NCBI RefSeq assembly: GCF_004795035.1
Contig: NZ_SSBK01000015.1
Span: 62,001-126,000, forward strand
Origin: Streptomyces sp. A0958
Lineage (GTDB): Bacteria; Actinomycetota; Actinomycetes; Streptomycetales; Streptomycetaceae
DNA length: 64,000 nt
Direction: 5' to 3'
Below the pieces are notes generated by a model that had not been told where the DNA came from, did no database searches, and saw only the letters and a list, made by a program, of their open reading frames with translations. Position numbers and translations under genes: made by a program. This document shows positions 7,442 through 16,014 of the stretch, piece after piece (the stretch's first letter is position 1; every line of letters begins with the position of its first letter).

Positions 7442-8820
7442 CGGGGCCGTTCCCGGCCGGTTCGGGGGACGGCACCGGTCCGGTGGGGGGTGCGGGGGCG
7501 TTGCCGGGCGCGGCTTCCGTCGTGCCCGCCCTCCCCCACAGCCCCGAGGGCGTGAGAGGTACCCCCCTCGCCCTGCGGAACGAACGCCCACAACAGTCCT
7601 TCCAGGCCATGTGGGCGGAGCTCGCGCCCATCGGGCGGCACTCCGGCAGCGGCGGGTACCGGCGGTACGCCTGGACCGGGGCCGACACCGACTGCCGGGA
7701 CTGGTTCCGGGCGCAGGCCGAGGCCCGGGGGCTGGTCCTGGAGACCGACCGGAACGGCAACCAGTGGGCCTGGCTCGGTGACCCCCTCGCGGGGGACGCC
7801 GTCGTCACCGGCTCGCACCTCGACTCCGTACCCGACGGTGGCGCCTTCGACGGGCCGCTCGGTGTCGTGTCCTCCTTCGCCGCGCTCGACGAACTCCGCC
7901 GCAGGGGTGCGGAGTTCACCCGGCCGCTGGCCATCACCAACTTCGGTGACGAGGAAGGGGCCCGCTTCGGCCTCGCCTGCGTCGGCTCCCGGCTCGCCGC
8001 CGGGCAGCTGACCGTCGAGGCCGCGCACCGGCTGCGCGACGGGGACGGTGTCACGCTCCCGCAGGCCATGGCCGCCGCCGGATACGACCCCGACGCCATC
8101 GGGCCCGACCCCGAACGGCTCGCCCGTATCGGCGCGTTCGTCGAACTCCACGTCGAGCAGGGCCGCGCCCTCGACCTCACCGGCGACCCCGTCGGCATCG
8201 CCTCCGCGATCTGGCCGCACGGGCGCTGGCGGTTCGACTTCCGGGGCGAGGCCAACCACGCCGGCACCACCCGCCTCGCCGACCGGCGCGACCCGATGCT
8301 CACGTACGCCGAGACCGTCCTCGCCGCCCGCCGCGAGGCGGAACTCGCAGGCGCCCTTGCCACCTTCGGCAAGGTCGCCGTCGAGCCCAACGGCGTCAAC
8401 GCCATCCCCTCCCTCGTGCGCGGCTGGCTCGACTCCCGCGCCGCCGACCAGGACACCCTGGACACCGTCGTCGCCGCCGTCGAACAGGCCGCCCGGGACC
8501 ACGCCGAACGGGCCGGCATCGACCTCGACGTCGTCCGCGAGTCGTTCACGCCCGTCGTCGAGTTCCAGCACGCCCTGCGCGACGAACTGGGCACCCTGCT
8601 CAAGGGCTCCGCCCGGGGCACCGGCCGCGCGGTCCCCGTGCTCGGCACCGGAGCCGGACACGACGCGGGCATTCTGTCCGCCTCGGTCCCGACCGCCATG
8701 CTGTTCGTACGGAACCCGACCGGGATCTCGCACTCGCCGGCCGAACACGCCGCCGAGGACGACTGCGTGGCCGGGGTGACCGCACTCGCCGACGTACTGG
8801 AAGGACTCGCGTGCCGCTGA
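7438..8820 (+). CDS. M20 family amidohydrolase (allantoate amidohydrolase-like), probable N-formylglutamate-processing enzyme
   Basis: 460 residues of the M20/allantoate amidohydrolase-carbamoylase family, a di-metal peptidase fold. Metal ligands are visible in GSHLDSVPDGGAFDG, DEEGARFG, ELHVEQG and the C-terminal GTGAGHDAG, and the dimerisation-domain GEANHAGTT is present. Homology alone would suggest ureidoglycine or N-carbamoyl hydrolysis. It sits between hutU and hutF with overlapping codons on both sides, and no HutG is encoded, so it is inferred to deformylate N-formylglutamate. The N-terminal ~40 residues are low-complexity, so the true start may be downstream of the GTG at 7438. Confidence 0.85.
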   Translation: MTGPFPAGSGDGTGPVGGAGALPGAASVVPALPHSPEGVRGTPLALRNERPQQSFQAMWAELAPIGRHSGSGGYRRYAWTGADTDCRDWFRAQAEARGLVLETDRNGNQWAWLGDPLAGDAVVTGSHLDSVPDGGAFDGPLGVVSSFAALDELRRRGAEFTRPLAITNFGDEEGARFGLACVGSRLAAGQLTVEAAHRLRDGDGVTLPQAMAAAGYDPDAIGPDPERLARIGAFVELHVEQGRALDLTGDPVGIASAIWPHGRWRFDFRGEANHAGTTRLADRRDPMLTYAETVLAARREAELAGALATFGKVAVEPNGVNAIPSLVRGWLDSRAADQDTLDTVVAAVEQAARDHAERAGIDLDVVRESFTPVVEFQHALRDELGTLLKGSARGTGRAVPVLGTGAGHDAGILSASVPTAMLFVRNPTGISHSPAEHAAEDDCVAGVTALADVLEGLACR

Positions 8821-10199
8821 CGACGGAGGGGACGGGCAAGCCCGTCACCGTGACGTACTGGCTGTCCCATGCCTGGCTCGGCACCCATGTCGAGCCGGGC
8901 GTCCTCCTGGAGGTGTCGTCCGGCGGGCGGATCGCCGGCGTACGGACCGGCGTGGACGCCCCGCCGCCCGGCGCGACCGTGCTGCGCGGGCTCACCCTGC
9001 CGGGGCTGGCCAACACCCACTCGCACGCCTTCCACCGCGCCCTGCGCTCCACCGTGCAGGTCGGCTCCGGCACCTTCTGGACGTGGCGCGAGACCATGTA
9101 CCAGGTCGCGTCCCGGCTCACGCCCGACACGTACCACGCGCTGGCCCGGGCGGTTTACGCGGAGATGGCGCTCGCCGGCATCACCGCGGTCGGCGAATTC
9201 CACTATCTGCACCACGGGCCCGGCGGCACCCCCTACGACAACCCGAACGCCATGGGCGAGGCGCTGATCGCGGCCGCCCGGGAAGCCGGCATCCGGATCA
9301 CCCTGCTGGACACCGCCTACCTCTCCGCCGGATTCGGCCCCGCGCCCGCCCTGTACCGCAAGCCCGACCGGCACCAGCTGCGCTTCAGCGACACGACCGC
9401 CGAGGCCTGGGCCGAGCGCGCCTCCCTCCTCAAGGGCGACGACCACACGCTCATCGGCGCCGCCGTCCACTCCGTGCGGGCCGTCCCGGCCGGCGAACTC
9501 GCCACCGTCGCCCAGTGGGCCGAGGAGCGGCAGGCGCCCCTGCATGTCCACCTCTCCGAGCAGACCGCCGAGAACGACGCCTGCCTCGCCACCCACGGCC
9601 GCACCCCCACCCGGCTCCTCGCCGACCACGGCGTCCTCGGACCCCGCACCACCGGCGTCCACAACACCCACCTCACCGACGAGGACATCGCGCTCCTCGG
9701 CTCCACGGCCACCGGCACCTGCATGTGCCCGACCACCGAACGCGACCTCGCCGACGGCATCGGCCCGGCGGCCGCCCTCCAGCGCGCCGGCTCCCCGCTC
9801 TCGCTCGGCAGCGACAGCCACGCCGTGATCGACCTCTTCGAAGAGGCCCGCGCGATGGAACTCAACGAGCGCCTGCGCACCCGCCGCCGCGGCCACTGGA
9901 CCGCCGCCGCCCTGCTGCGCGCCGCCTCCGCCGACGGCCACGCCGCACTCGGCCGGCCCGACGCGGGCGTCCTCGAACCGGGCGCCCCCGCCGACCTGGT
10001 GACCGTCGCCCTGGACTCCGTCAGAACAGCGGGCCCCGTGCCACGACTGGGGGCCGAGACAGCCGTATTCGCCGCCTCCGCGGCCGACGTCCGCCACACG
10101 GTGGTCGCGGGGCGCCACCTCGTACGCGACGGGCGGCACACGCTGATCGACGACGTCCCCGAAGCGCTCGCCCGGGCCGTCGCGGCCCTGCACCACTGA
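8811..10199 (+). CDS. hutF: Formimidoylglutamate deiminase
   Basis: 462 residues of the amidohydrolase superfamily. The HxH metal motif is THSHAFHRALRS, followed by GITAVGEFHYLHH, HVHLSEQ, VHNTHLT and the terminal metal aspartate in LGSDSHAVIDLFEE. HutF (EC 3.5.3.13) deiminates N-formimidoyl-L-glutamate to N-formyl-L-glutamate and ammonia, which is the deiminase branch of histidine breakdown. It overlaps the upstream gene by 10 bp and starts with GTG. A general chlorohydrolase function is the alternative, but the SDSHAVIDLFEEARAME region and the context favour HutF. Confidence 0.93.
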   Translation: MPLTTEGTGKPVTVTYWLSHAWLGTHVEPGVLLEVSSGGRIAGVRTGVDAPPPGATVLRGLTLPGLANTHSHAFHRALRSTVQVGSGTFWTWRETMYQVASRLTPDTYHALARAVYAEMALAGITAVGEFHYLHHGPGGTPYDNPNAMGEALIAAAREAGIRITLLDTAYLSAGFGPAPALYRKPDRHQLRFSDTTAEAWAERASLLKGDDHTLIGAAVHSVRAVPAGELATVAQWAEERQAPLHVHLSEQTAENDACLATHGRTPTRLLADHGVLGPRTTGVHNTHLTDEDIALLGSTATGTCMCPTTERDLADGIGPAAALQRAGSPLSLGSDSHAVIDLFEEARAMELNERLRTRRRGHWTAAALLRAASADGHAALGRPDAGVLEPGAPADLVTVALDSVRTAGPVPRLGAETAVFAASAADVRHTVVAGRHLVRDGRHTLIDDVPEALARAVAALHH

Positions 10200-10255
10200 G
10201 CAGCGGCCCGGGGGACAACCCCCGGCGGCCCCCACACAAGGAGAGCAGTCCCCCG

Positions 10256-11512
10256 ATGACGACGACCGCCATCACCCACATCTCCGCCCTGGTCACCAAC
10301 GACCCCTCCCTCGGCGACGAATCCCCCCTCGGACTGATCCAGGACGCCGCCGTCGTCATCGAGGGCGACCGCGTCGTGTGGACCGGTGAATCAAGCAAAG
10401 CACCCGCCACTGACAACGCCGTCGACGCGGGCGGCCGGGCCGTCGTCCCCGGCTTCGTGGACTCCCACTCCCACCTGGTCTTCGCGGGCGACCGCACCCA
10501 GGAGTTCAACGCCCGGATGTCCGGCCGGCCCTACAGCGCGGGCGGCATCCGCACCACCGTCGCCGCCACCCGCGCCGCCACCGACGAGGAGCTTTCCGCC
10601 AACGTCGCCCGCTACCTCGCCGAGGCGCTGCGCCAGGGCACCACCACGTTCGAGACCAAGTCCGGTTACGGCCTCACCGTCGAGGACGAGGCCCGCGCCC
10701 TGCGCATCGCCGCCCGCCACACCGACGAGGTCACGTTCCTCGGCGCCCACATCGTCCCCCCGGACCACGCCGACGACCCGGCCGGATACGTCGACCTGGT
10801 CACCGGCCCGATGCTCGACGCCTGCGCCCCGCACGCCCGCTGGATCGACGTCTTCTGCGAGCGCGGCGCCTTCGACGGCGACCAGGCGCGGGCGATCCTC
10901 ACCGCGGGCCGCGCCAGGGGCCTGCACCCCCGGGTCCACGCCAACCAACTCGGCCACGGCCCCGGCGTGCAACTCGCCGTGGAACTCGACGCCGCGTCCG
11001 CCGACCACTGCACCCACCTGACCGACGCGGACGTCGACGCGCTGGCCCACTCCGCCACCGTCGCCACACTGCTGCCGGGTGCCGAGTTCTCCACCCGCGC
11101 CGCCTGGCCGGACGCCCGCCGCCTCCTGGACGCGGGCGCCACCGTCGCCCTCTCCACGGACTGCAACCCGGGCTCCTCGTTCACCTCGTCCCTGCCGTTC
11201 TGCATCGCCCTCGCCGTGCGCGACATGGGCATGACCCCGGACGAGGCCGTCTGGTCCGCCACCGCGGGCGGCGCCGCGGCCCTGCGCCGCGACGACATCG
11301 GCCGCCTCACCCCGGGCGCCCGCGCCGATCTGGTGCTCCTGGACGCGCCCAGCCACGTCCACCTCGCCTACCGGCCGGGCGTGCCGCTGGTCCACGAGGT
11401 CTGGCGCGCCGGCGAGCGCGTCGTGGCCCCGCACAGTGGCGGCCCCCACAGCGGGCCCGTACGCCACCCCGTAAGGCGGCCCCCACAGCGGCCCCTACGC
11501 CGCACCCCGTAA
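10256..11512 (+). CDS. hutI: Imidazolonepropionase
   Basis: 418 residues, amidohydrolase superfamily. HutI (EC 3.5.2.7) opens imidazolone propionate to N-formimidoyl-L-glutamate. Diagnostic segments are VDSHSHLVFAGDRTQEFNAR, SGYGLTVEDE, FLGAHIVPP, FCERGAF, HANQLG and STDCNPGSS. The ATG at 10256 follows AAGGAGAG. The C-terminal ~25 residues are a repetitive tail (PHSGGPHSG, then PVRHPVRRPPQRP) coded by near-identical repeats of GGCGGCCCCCACAGCGGCCC. That tail is not part of the conserved fold and probably arose by local repeat expansion. It is the last gene of the operon and is followed by a strong hairpin. Confidence 0.97.
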   Translation: MTTTAITHISALVTNDPSLGDESPLGLIQDAAVVIEGDRVVWTGESSKAPATDNAVDAGGRAVVPGFVDSHSHLVFAGDRTQEFNARMSGRPYSAGGIRTTVAATRAATDEELSANVARYLAEALRQGTTTFETKSGYGLTVEDEARALRIAARHTDEVTFLGAHIVPPDHADDPAGYVDLVTGPMLDACAPHARWIDVFCERGAFDGDQARAILTAGRARGLHPRVHANQLGHGPGVQLAVELDAASADHCTHLTDADVDALAHSATVATLLPGAEFSTRAAWPDARRLLDAGATVALSTDCNPGSSFTSSLPFCIALAVRDMGMTPDEAVWSATAGGAAALRRDDIGRLTPGARADLVLLDAPSHVHLAYRPGVPLVHEVWRAGERVVAPHSGGPHSGPVRHPVRRPPQRPLRRTP

Positions 11513-11586
11513 GGCGGCCCCCACAGCGGCCCGTACGGCGGCTGGCGCGGACGACCGGCCGGGAAGTCCCGGGAGCGGGAACGCGG

Positions 11587-11615
11587 AAGGACCTGCCCCG
11601 GCGGGGCAGGTCCTT
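11587..11615. terminator. Bidirectional terminator between hutI and the sigma factor gene
   Basis: A perfect 13-bp stem, AAGGACCTGCCCC paired with GGGGCAGGTCCTT, with a 3-base loop lies between two convergent genes. The right arm is followed by TTCTCC. Confidence 0.85.
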
Positions 11616-11667
11616 TCTCCGGCAGGCCTCGCGCACACCGCCCGGCGGGCGCGCCGCGAGGTGTGCG

Positions 11668-12714
11668 CTACTCGTCCAGCGTCAGACCCCTGCGCAGCTT
11701 CACCAGCGTGCGCGAGAGCAGTCTCGACACGTGCATCTGGGAGATGCCCAGCTCCTCGCCGATCTCCGACTGCGTCATGTTGGCGACGAAGCGGAGCGAG
11801 AGGATCTTCCGGTCGCGGCCGGGCAGCGCGGCGATCAGCGGCTTCAGGGACTCGACGTACTCGATGCCTTCGAGCCCGTGGTCCTCGTAGCCGATCCGGT
11901 CGGCCATCGCGCCCTCGTGCTCGTCCTCCTCGGGCTTGGCGTCCAGCGAGCTGGCGGTGTACGCGTTGCTCGCGGCCATGCCCTCCACGACCTCGTCGCG
12001 GCTGAGGCCGAGGCGGTCGGCGAGCTCGCCCACGGTGGGCGCCCGGTCGAGCTGCTGGGCGAGCTCGTCGCCCGCCTTGGCCAGGTCGAGCCGCAGTTCC
12101 TGCAGGCGGCGCGGTACGCGCACGGACCAGCTGGTGTCGCGGAAGAAACGCTTGATCTCGCCGACGATGGTCGGCATCGCGAAGGTCGGGAACTCGACGC
12201 CCCGGCTGAGCTCGAAGCGGTCGATCGCCTTGATCAGACCTATGGTGCCGACCTGGACGATGTCCTCCATCGGCTCGCTGCGGGAGCGGAACCGGGAGGC
12301 GGCGAACTTGACGAGGGCCAGGTTCAGCTCGACGAGCGTGTTGCGTACGTAGGAGTACTCGGGCGTGCCCTCTTCGAGGGTTTCGAGCCGCGCGAAGAGC
12401 GTCTTCGACAGGGCCCTGGCGTCCAGCGCCCCCACTTCGGTGTAGGGCGGGATCTCGGGAAGCCCTGCGAGGCCGTCGGTGTCGAATGCGGCACTGTGTG
12501 TGTACGGGGCGCTGTGCGTGTACGAGACGCTGTGCGTGTACGGGGCACTGTGCGGGTATGCGGTACTGCGGGTGAAGCGGTCACTGCCACTGCTGGTGCT
12601 GCCGGTGCGCGTGCCGTGCGGGACGGTCGCAGCAGGGGAGTCTGATTCGGTCAGTCCCTGAGGACATGCCGACGTCGCGTTGTGGGTACGCGCTTCGTCG
12701 AGCCGGGGTGACAT
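11668..12714 (-). CDS. sigI: SigB/SigF-family RNA polymerase sigma factor (SigI type)
   Basis: 348 residues. Region 2 has LVKFAASRFRSR, EDIVQVGTIGLIKAIDRFE and the FATPTIVGEI-like FAMPTIVGEIKRFFRD. Region 3 has PRRLQELRLDL, and the region 4 HTH is MTQSEIGEELGISQMHVSRLL. It belongs to the stress/development sigma group controlled by partner switching. The ATG at 12714 follows GGAGGAG; upstream ATGs lack such a site. The N-terminal ~80 residues are disordered and carry a hexapeptide repeat (52-75). The divergent antagonist/antisigma pair matches the sigI-arsI-prsI arrangement known in S. coelicolor, so the symbol rests on memory of that locus. Confidence 0.9.
   Translation of the reverse strand: MSPRLDEARTHNATSACPQGLTESDSPAATVPHGTRTGSTSSGSDRFTRSTAYPHSAPYTHSVSYTHSAPYTHSAAFDTDGLAGLPEIPPYTEVGALDARALSKTLFARLETLEEGTPEYSYVRNTLVELNLALVKFAASRFRSRSEPMEDIVQVGTIGLIKAIDRFELSRGVEFPTFAMPTIVGEIKRFFRDTSWSVRVPRRLQELRLDLAKAGDELAQQLDRAPTVGELADRLGLSRDEVVEGMAASNAYTASSLDAKPEEDEHEGAMADRIGYEDHGLEGIEYVESLKPLIAALPGRDRKILSLRFVANMTQSEIGEELGISQMHVSRLLSRTLVKLRRGLTLDE
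12493..12564 (-). repeat. 18-bp tandem repeat inside the sigma factor gene
   Basis: Four consecutive 18-bp units (12493, 12511, 12529 and 12547), each close to GCTGTGCGTGTACGGGGC, encode a repeated six-residue motif of the form THSAPY in the disordered N-terminal region. The last unit has diverged most. Confidence 0.85.
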
Positions 12715-12818
12715 GGTCTCCTCCATCGTTCTCGGCATATGGCTGCCGATGCCCATACGTGTTCCTGCGGTGAAGCGGCGCCTCCAAAGCCGGTCGTGTT
12801 TTGGGTGTCCCCCTACCC

Positions 12819-12846
12819 TTACCCGCTCGTCATGGGTCGGTACAAC
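12819..12846 (-). promoter_or_regulatory. Candidate stress-sigma promoter of the sigI gene
   Basis: Read on the minus strand, GTTGTA (12846-12841) and GGGTAA (12824-12819) are separated by 16 bp, about 105 bp before the sigma gene start. This resembles the GTTT-N14-16-GGGTAY pattern of Streptomyces SigB-type promoters, so autoregulation or cross-regulation is plausible. The -35 match is imperfect. Confidence 0.4.
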
Positions 12847-12997
12847 CGCCAATTGACGCTATATGTCCGGTTTGTTGAGGTCTTCGGCTACCGCATGGCG
12901 CATGGAACGCGTAGTGTTCCAAGGACATCAGTGACAGCTGCCACGCATCTGCAGGTACAGGGATGCGGACAGTGACGAGCGGTGAAGAGGGACGGGC

Positions 12998-13366
12998 ATG
13001 GACCGCGGGACGGTCGGCAGTGCGAACCGGGGTCGGCTTCAGGTCGAGGTCCGGACCGAGGGGCGCAGCGAGGTGGTGACGCCGGTGGGTGAGCTCGACC
13101 ACCACACGGCGGATCTGCTGCGTGAGCCCCTGGAGAGCGCGGTCGAGCAGGGGCGTGCGCGCCTGGTGGTCGACTGCTCGCGACTCGACTTCTGTGATTC
13201 AACCGGGCTGAACGTGCTGCTCGGTGCCCGCCTCAAGGCGGAGGCAGCCGGGGGAGGGGTTCATTTGGCCGCAATGCAGCCGGTGGTGGCGCGGGTCTTC
13301 GAGATCACGGGGGCCGAGGCGGTTTTCACCGTCCACGCCTCACTCGACGAGGCCCTGGCCCCCTGA
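12998..13366 (+). CDS. arsI: STAS-domain anti-sigma factor antagonist (ArsI type)
   Basis: 122 residues, one STAS domain. VVTPVGELDHHTADLLREPL is the first strand-helix unit, and FCDSTGLNVLLGA holds the serine that a partner kinase phosphorylates. GGVHLAAMQPVVARVFEITG follows. When unphosphorylated, such proteins bind the antisigma kinase and free the sigma factor. It is transcribed divergently from the sigma gene and precedes the antisigma gene by 243 bp. The ATG at 12998 sits after GAAGAGGGACGGGC. The symbol follows the S. coelicolor sigI locus from memory. Confidence 0.88.
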   Translation: MDRGTVGSANRGRLQVEVRTEGRSEVVTPVGELDHHTADLLREPLESAVEQGRARLVVDCSRLDFCDSTGLNVLLGARLKAEAAGGGVHLAAMQPVVARVFEITGAEAVFTVHASLDEALAP

Positions 13367-13609
13367 CCGGGAGGCGTTCCGGCACCCCGGGCGTCTCGTC
13401 CGTGACGGGAGTTACGCGGTCCGCGTAGCCGAAATGGGTGTCGTCGCGATTGGGCCGGGCAGGAGATCTTCCGGCGAGCCCGGGCGGCCCGGCCACCCGT
13501 ACCTGTGCGGTTCCTGTATCAGTGTCCGTATCGGTATTCGTATTCGTATCTGTTCAATGGGTCGTATCCGTTCCAGGGCGACATGGTGAATCGGTGAGGT
13601 GAAGCGCTG
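13367..13609 (+). other. Gap with TCGTAT-type short repeats
   Basis: No gene is seen. An unusually AT-rich patch at about 13516-13566 consists of short imperfect repeats of the type GTATCG/GTATTC/GTATCT, which is odd in DNA of this composition. It lies just before the antisigma gene and may hold its promoter, but no clear -35/-10 pair is visible. Confidence 0.4.
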
Positions 13610-14119
13610 ATGAGCACCACCCGGCAGCATCCGCCGGGCGGCCTCGGCCGCGAGCCGGAGGGCGCGGGCGTTTCCTCCGCCGAGCCCGTCCGGCCGGCCG
13701 AGGGCGCCGAGCGGCAGTGGCGCAGGCTGTCGTTGCGGGAGGCAACCGGCATCGTGCCGACCGCCCGTGATTTCGCCCGCCAGGCGCTCCAGGACTGGGG
13801 CTGGCTCCCCGCGGCCGGCGCCGACCGCCGCGCGGCCGCGGAGGACGTCCTGCTGGTCGTCTCCGAGCTCGTCACCAACGCGTGCCTGCACGCGGACGGC
13901 CCCGACGAGATCCGCATCGCCCGCAGCCCCAAGATGCTGCGCGTGGAGGTCGCCGACGGCGGGGCGGGCCAGCCCGCGCCGCGTACTCCCCACCGGGCGG
14001 GGCGCCCCGGCGGCCACGGCATGTTCATCGTGCAGCGGCTCTGCATGGACTGGGGAGTCGTACGTGTGCCGGGCGAGCCCGGCAAGACCGTCTGGGCGGA
14101 GCTGGCCGCCCCGGCATAA
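13610..14119 (+). CDS. prsI: HATPase_c anti-sigma factor/serine kinase (PrsI type)
   Basis: 169 residues. After a ~40-residue disordered N terminus comes a GHKL ATPase domain like RsbW. The N box is VVSELVTNACLHA, G1 is VADGGAG, and G2 is GGHGMFIVQRL. These residues bind ATP-Mg for phosphorylation of the STAS antagonist. The protein sequesters the sigma factor when the antagonist is phosphorylated. Together with the two neighbours it forms a complete partner-switching module. The symbol is by analogy with S. coelicolor. Confidence 0.86.
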   Translation: MSTTRQHPPGGLGREPEGAGVSSAEPVRPAEGAERQWRRLSLREATGIVPTARDFARQALQDWGWLPAAGADRRAAAEDVLLVVSELVTNACLHADGPDEIRIARSPKMLRVEVADGGAGQPAPRTPHRAGRPGGHGMFIVQRLCMDWGVVRVPGEPGKTVWAELAAPA

Positions 14120-14147
14120 CCGACCCCCCTCCCCACCCCCCCTCCAG

Positions 14148-14174
14148 GAGCGCGCCGGATCGGCGCGCTCTTTG
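14148..14174 (+). terminator. Rho-independent terminator after the antisigma gene
   Basis: A 9-bp perfect stem, GAGCGCGCC with GGCGCGCTC, and a 5-base loop are followed by TTTG. Confidence 0.75.
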
Positions 14175-14286
14175 TCTTCCCTCCACACGGCCCCGGGCGT
14201 ACCTTGAGCGCCCAATCTGATGTGTCGTCAGTTATGTGTGCCGCATCGCGGCGGCGCGCGACGACCCGGCCTGAGGGGAATTCGAG

Positions 14287-14958
14287 GTGCCGAACCAGAA
14301 ACGAACAGCTCTCGCGCTGGCGTCCGGTCTTGCGGGTGCGGCGGTGCTGCTGGCCGCGCCCGCCGCCCACGCGACGGTCGTCGACGTCGACTACAAGTGC
14401 AAGACCCCCATCGGGGACAAGGCCGCCGTCTCGCCCATCGACATCAAGAGCGTCAAGAGCGGCAGCGGCTACAAGCTGACGATGTCCTTCCAGAAGGGCG
14501 TCTCCTCCAGCCCGGTCGAGCTGGGCAAGGGCGCGATGAACCCCAGCGCGGTCATCAAGGTCGGCGGCGCCGACCCCGGGCAGCTCACCGTCACCGGGCC
14601 CGCCAACACGGCCGCCATCCCCGCCAACAGCCCCATCAAGATCAGCGACCTGAGCGGGACGTACACCCCGAAGAAGAGCGGCAAGGTCACCTTGACCGCA
14701 GGCGTCCTCACCATCAAGGCCCTCGGTACGACGACGACCTGCACCCCCGCGAACAACCCGGGCCCCTCCCTCACCCTCGACGTCACGGCCGCGGGCGGCG
14801 GTACGACGCGGACCGAGCCGTCCACCCAGGACGCGCTGCCCAAGACCGGACCGATGGACTCCGCGATCGCGCTCGGCACCCTCGGCGGCACGGTCCTCCT
14901 GACGGGCGCGGCCGGAGTCCTGTGGCTGACCCGGCGCGGACAGCACGCGGCGGGCTGA
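14287..14958 (+). CDS. Secreted LPXTG-anchored surface protein
   Basis: 223 residues. A signal peptide (KR followed by a hydrophobic helix and AAPAAHA) is cut near residue 29. The mature part is one beta-rich domain beginning VDYKCKTP, with a second Cys in TCTPAN, probably a disulphide. The C terminus has the sortase signal LPKTG, a hydrophobic helix and WLTRR, so it is anchored to peptidoglycan. The domain is clearly homologous to the one repeated in the protein at 17144-18565 (same KSGSGYxLT, VxxGGADxGxxTVTGPxN and TLTxGxLTI pattern). It starts with GTG. It is the first gene of a surface-protein operon. Confidence 0.8.
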   Translation: MPNQKRTALALASGLAGAAVLLAAPAAHATVVDVDYKCKTPIGDKAAVSPIDIKSVKSGSGYKLTMSFQKGVSSSPVELGKGAMNPSAVIKVGGADPGQLTVTGPANTAAIPANSPIKISDLSGTYTPKKSGKVTLTAGVLTIKALGTTTTCTPANNPGPSLTLDVTAAGGGTTRTEPSTQDALPKTGPMDSAIALGTLGGTVLLTGAAGVLWLTRRGQHAAG

Positions 14959-15006
14959 CCTCCCCGCGCGACCCGCCCCCCGCCGCCACGCACCAGGGAG
15001 CCGCCC

Positions 15007-16014
15007 ATGCCGCCGCCGACCGGCCCTACTGCCCGACGCGCCCTCGCCCTGCCGCTGCCGCTGCTGCCGCTGTTCGCAGTCCTCCCGCTGCTCGCCGCCC
15101 CGGCGGCGGCCGGAGCCGCCGAGCAGCCCGCCGCCCCGGCGTGGACGGCGGGCCCCTCGGCGCACGCCTCCGGGGAGGCCGTCGCCCGGCCGTACTTCTA
15201 CCTGGAGGGCCTGCCCGGCAGCGTCCTGCGCGACCGGCTCTCGGTCACCAACCCGGGGACGGAGCCGGTCACCGTACGGCTGCGCGGCGCCGACGCGTAC
15301 AACGCCGGCGACGGCTCCTTCGCGGTGCGAGGTAAGCGCGGCTCCACCGGCACCGGCGCCTGGCTGCGGACGGCGCGCACCGAGGTGACCGTGCCCGCCC
15401 GCACCCGGGCCGACGTGCCCGTCACGTTCACCGTGCCCGCCGACGCGCTGCCCGGCGACCACCCCGGCGCGATCGTCGCGGAGAGCGGCGGCCGCTCGGT
15501 GGGCGTACAGGTCAGGCTGCGGGTCGGCGGGCCGAGGCTCGCCGCGCTCACCGTGGAGGACGTCGGCGTCGTCGGGCACACCATCCGCTACACGCTGGTC
15601 AACCGGGGCAACACCGTCCTCGTACCGCGTCTGGCCGTCAGCGCGGACGGACTCTTCGCCCACCTGCGGCGCGGCGCCCGCGCCCTGCCCGTGGAGCTGC
15701 TGCCCGGGCAGCGGGCGCACCTCACCGAACCCTGGCCGGACGCCCCCGCGCTGGACTCCGCCACCGTACGGCTGCGGGTCACGGCGGCGGGCGGCGCCCA
15801 CGACGAGGCGACGGCCACGGCGGTCTTCGTCCCCTGGGCGCCCGTCACCGGCGGCGCCCTGCTGCTCCTGGCCGCCGCCACCGCGTTCGCGTACGGGCTC
15901 CGGCGCAGGCGGCGGGCCGGGCGGGCGGCGCGCGACGAGGGGGCGGGCCCGCAGGCCGGGCCCCGGAAGCACACCGACGAGAGGCACCTGGTGAAGGCGG
16001 GAGCGCAATCGTGA
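15007..16014 (+). CDS. WxL-interacting/DUF916-like membrane-anchored protein
   Basis: 335 residues. It has a signal peptide (LPLLPLFAVLPLLAAPAAAGA), an Ig-like domain YFYLEGLPGSVLRDRLSVTN with TVPARTRADVPVTFTVPADA, a second beta domain after VVGHTIRYTLVNRGNTV, a transmembrane helix near residues 278-298 and a basic cytoplasmic tail. This order matches the DUF916 (WxL protein peptidoglycan domain) family. In low-GC Gram-positives those proteins tether WxL proteins to the wall. Here it lies between two sortase-anchored proteins, so a similar surface complex is inferred. Its stop overlaps the next start as GTGA. Confidence 0.75.
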   Translation: MPPPTGPTARRALALPLPLLPLFAVLPLLAAPAAAGAAEQPAAPAWTAGPSAHASGEAVARPYFYLEGLPGSVLRDRLSVTNPGTEPVTVRLRGADAYNAGDGSFAVRGKRGSTGTGAWLRTARTEVTVPARTRADVPVTFTVPADALPGDHPGAIVAESGGRSVGVQVRLRVGGPRLAALTVEDVGVVGHTIRYTLVNRGNTVLVPRLAVSADGLFAHLRRGARALPVELLPGQRAHLTEPWPDAPALDSATVRLRVTAAGGAHDEATATAVFVPWAPVTGGALLLLAAATAFAYGLRRRRRAGRAARDEGAGPQAGPRKHTDERHLVKAGAQS

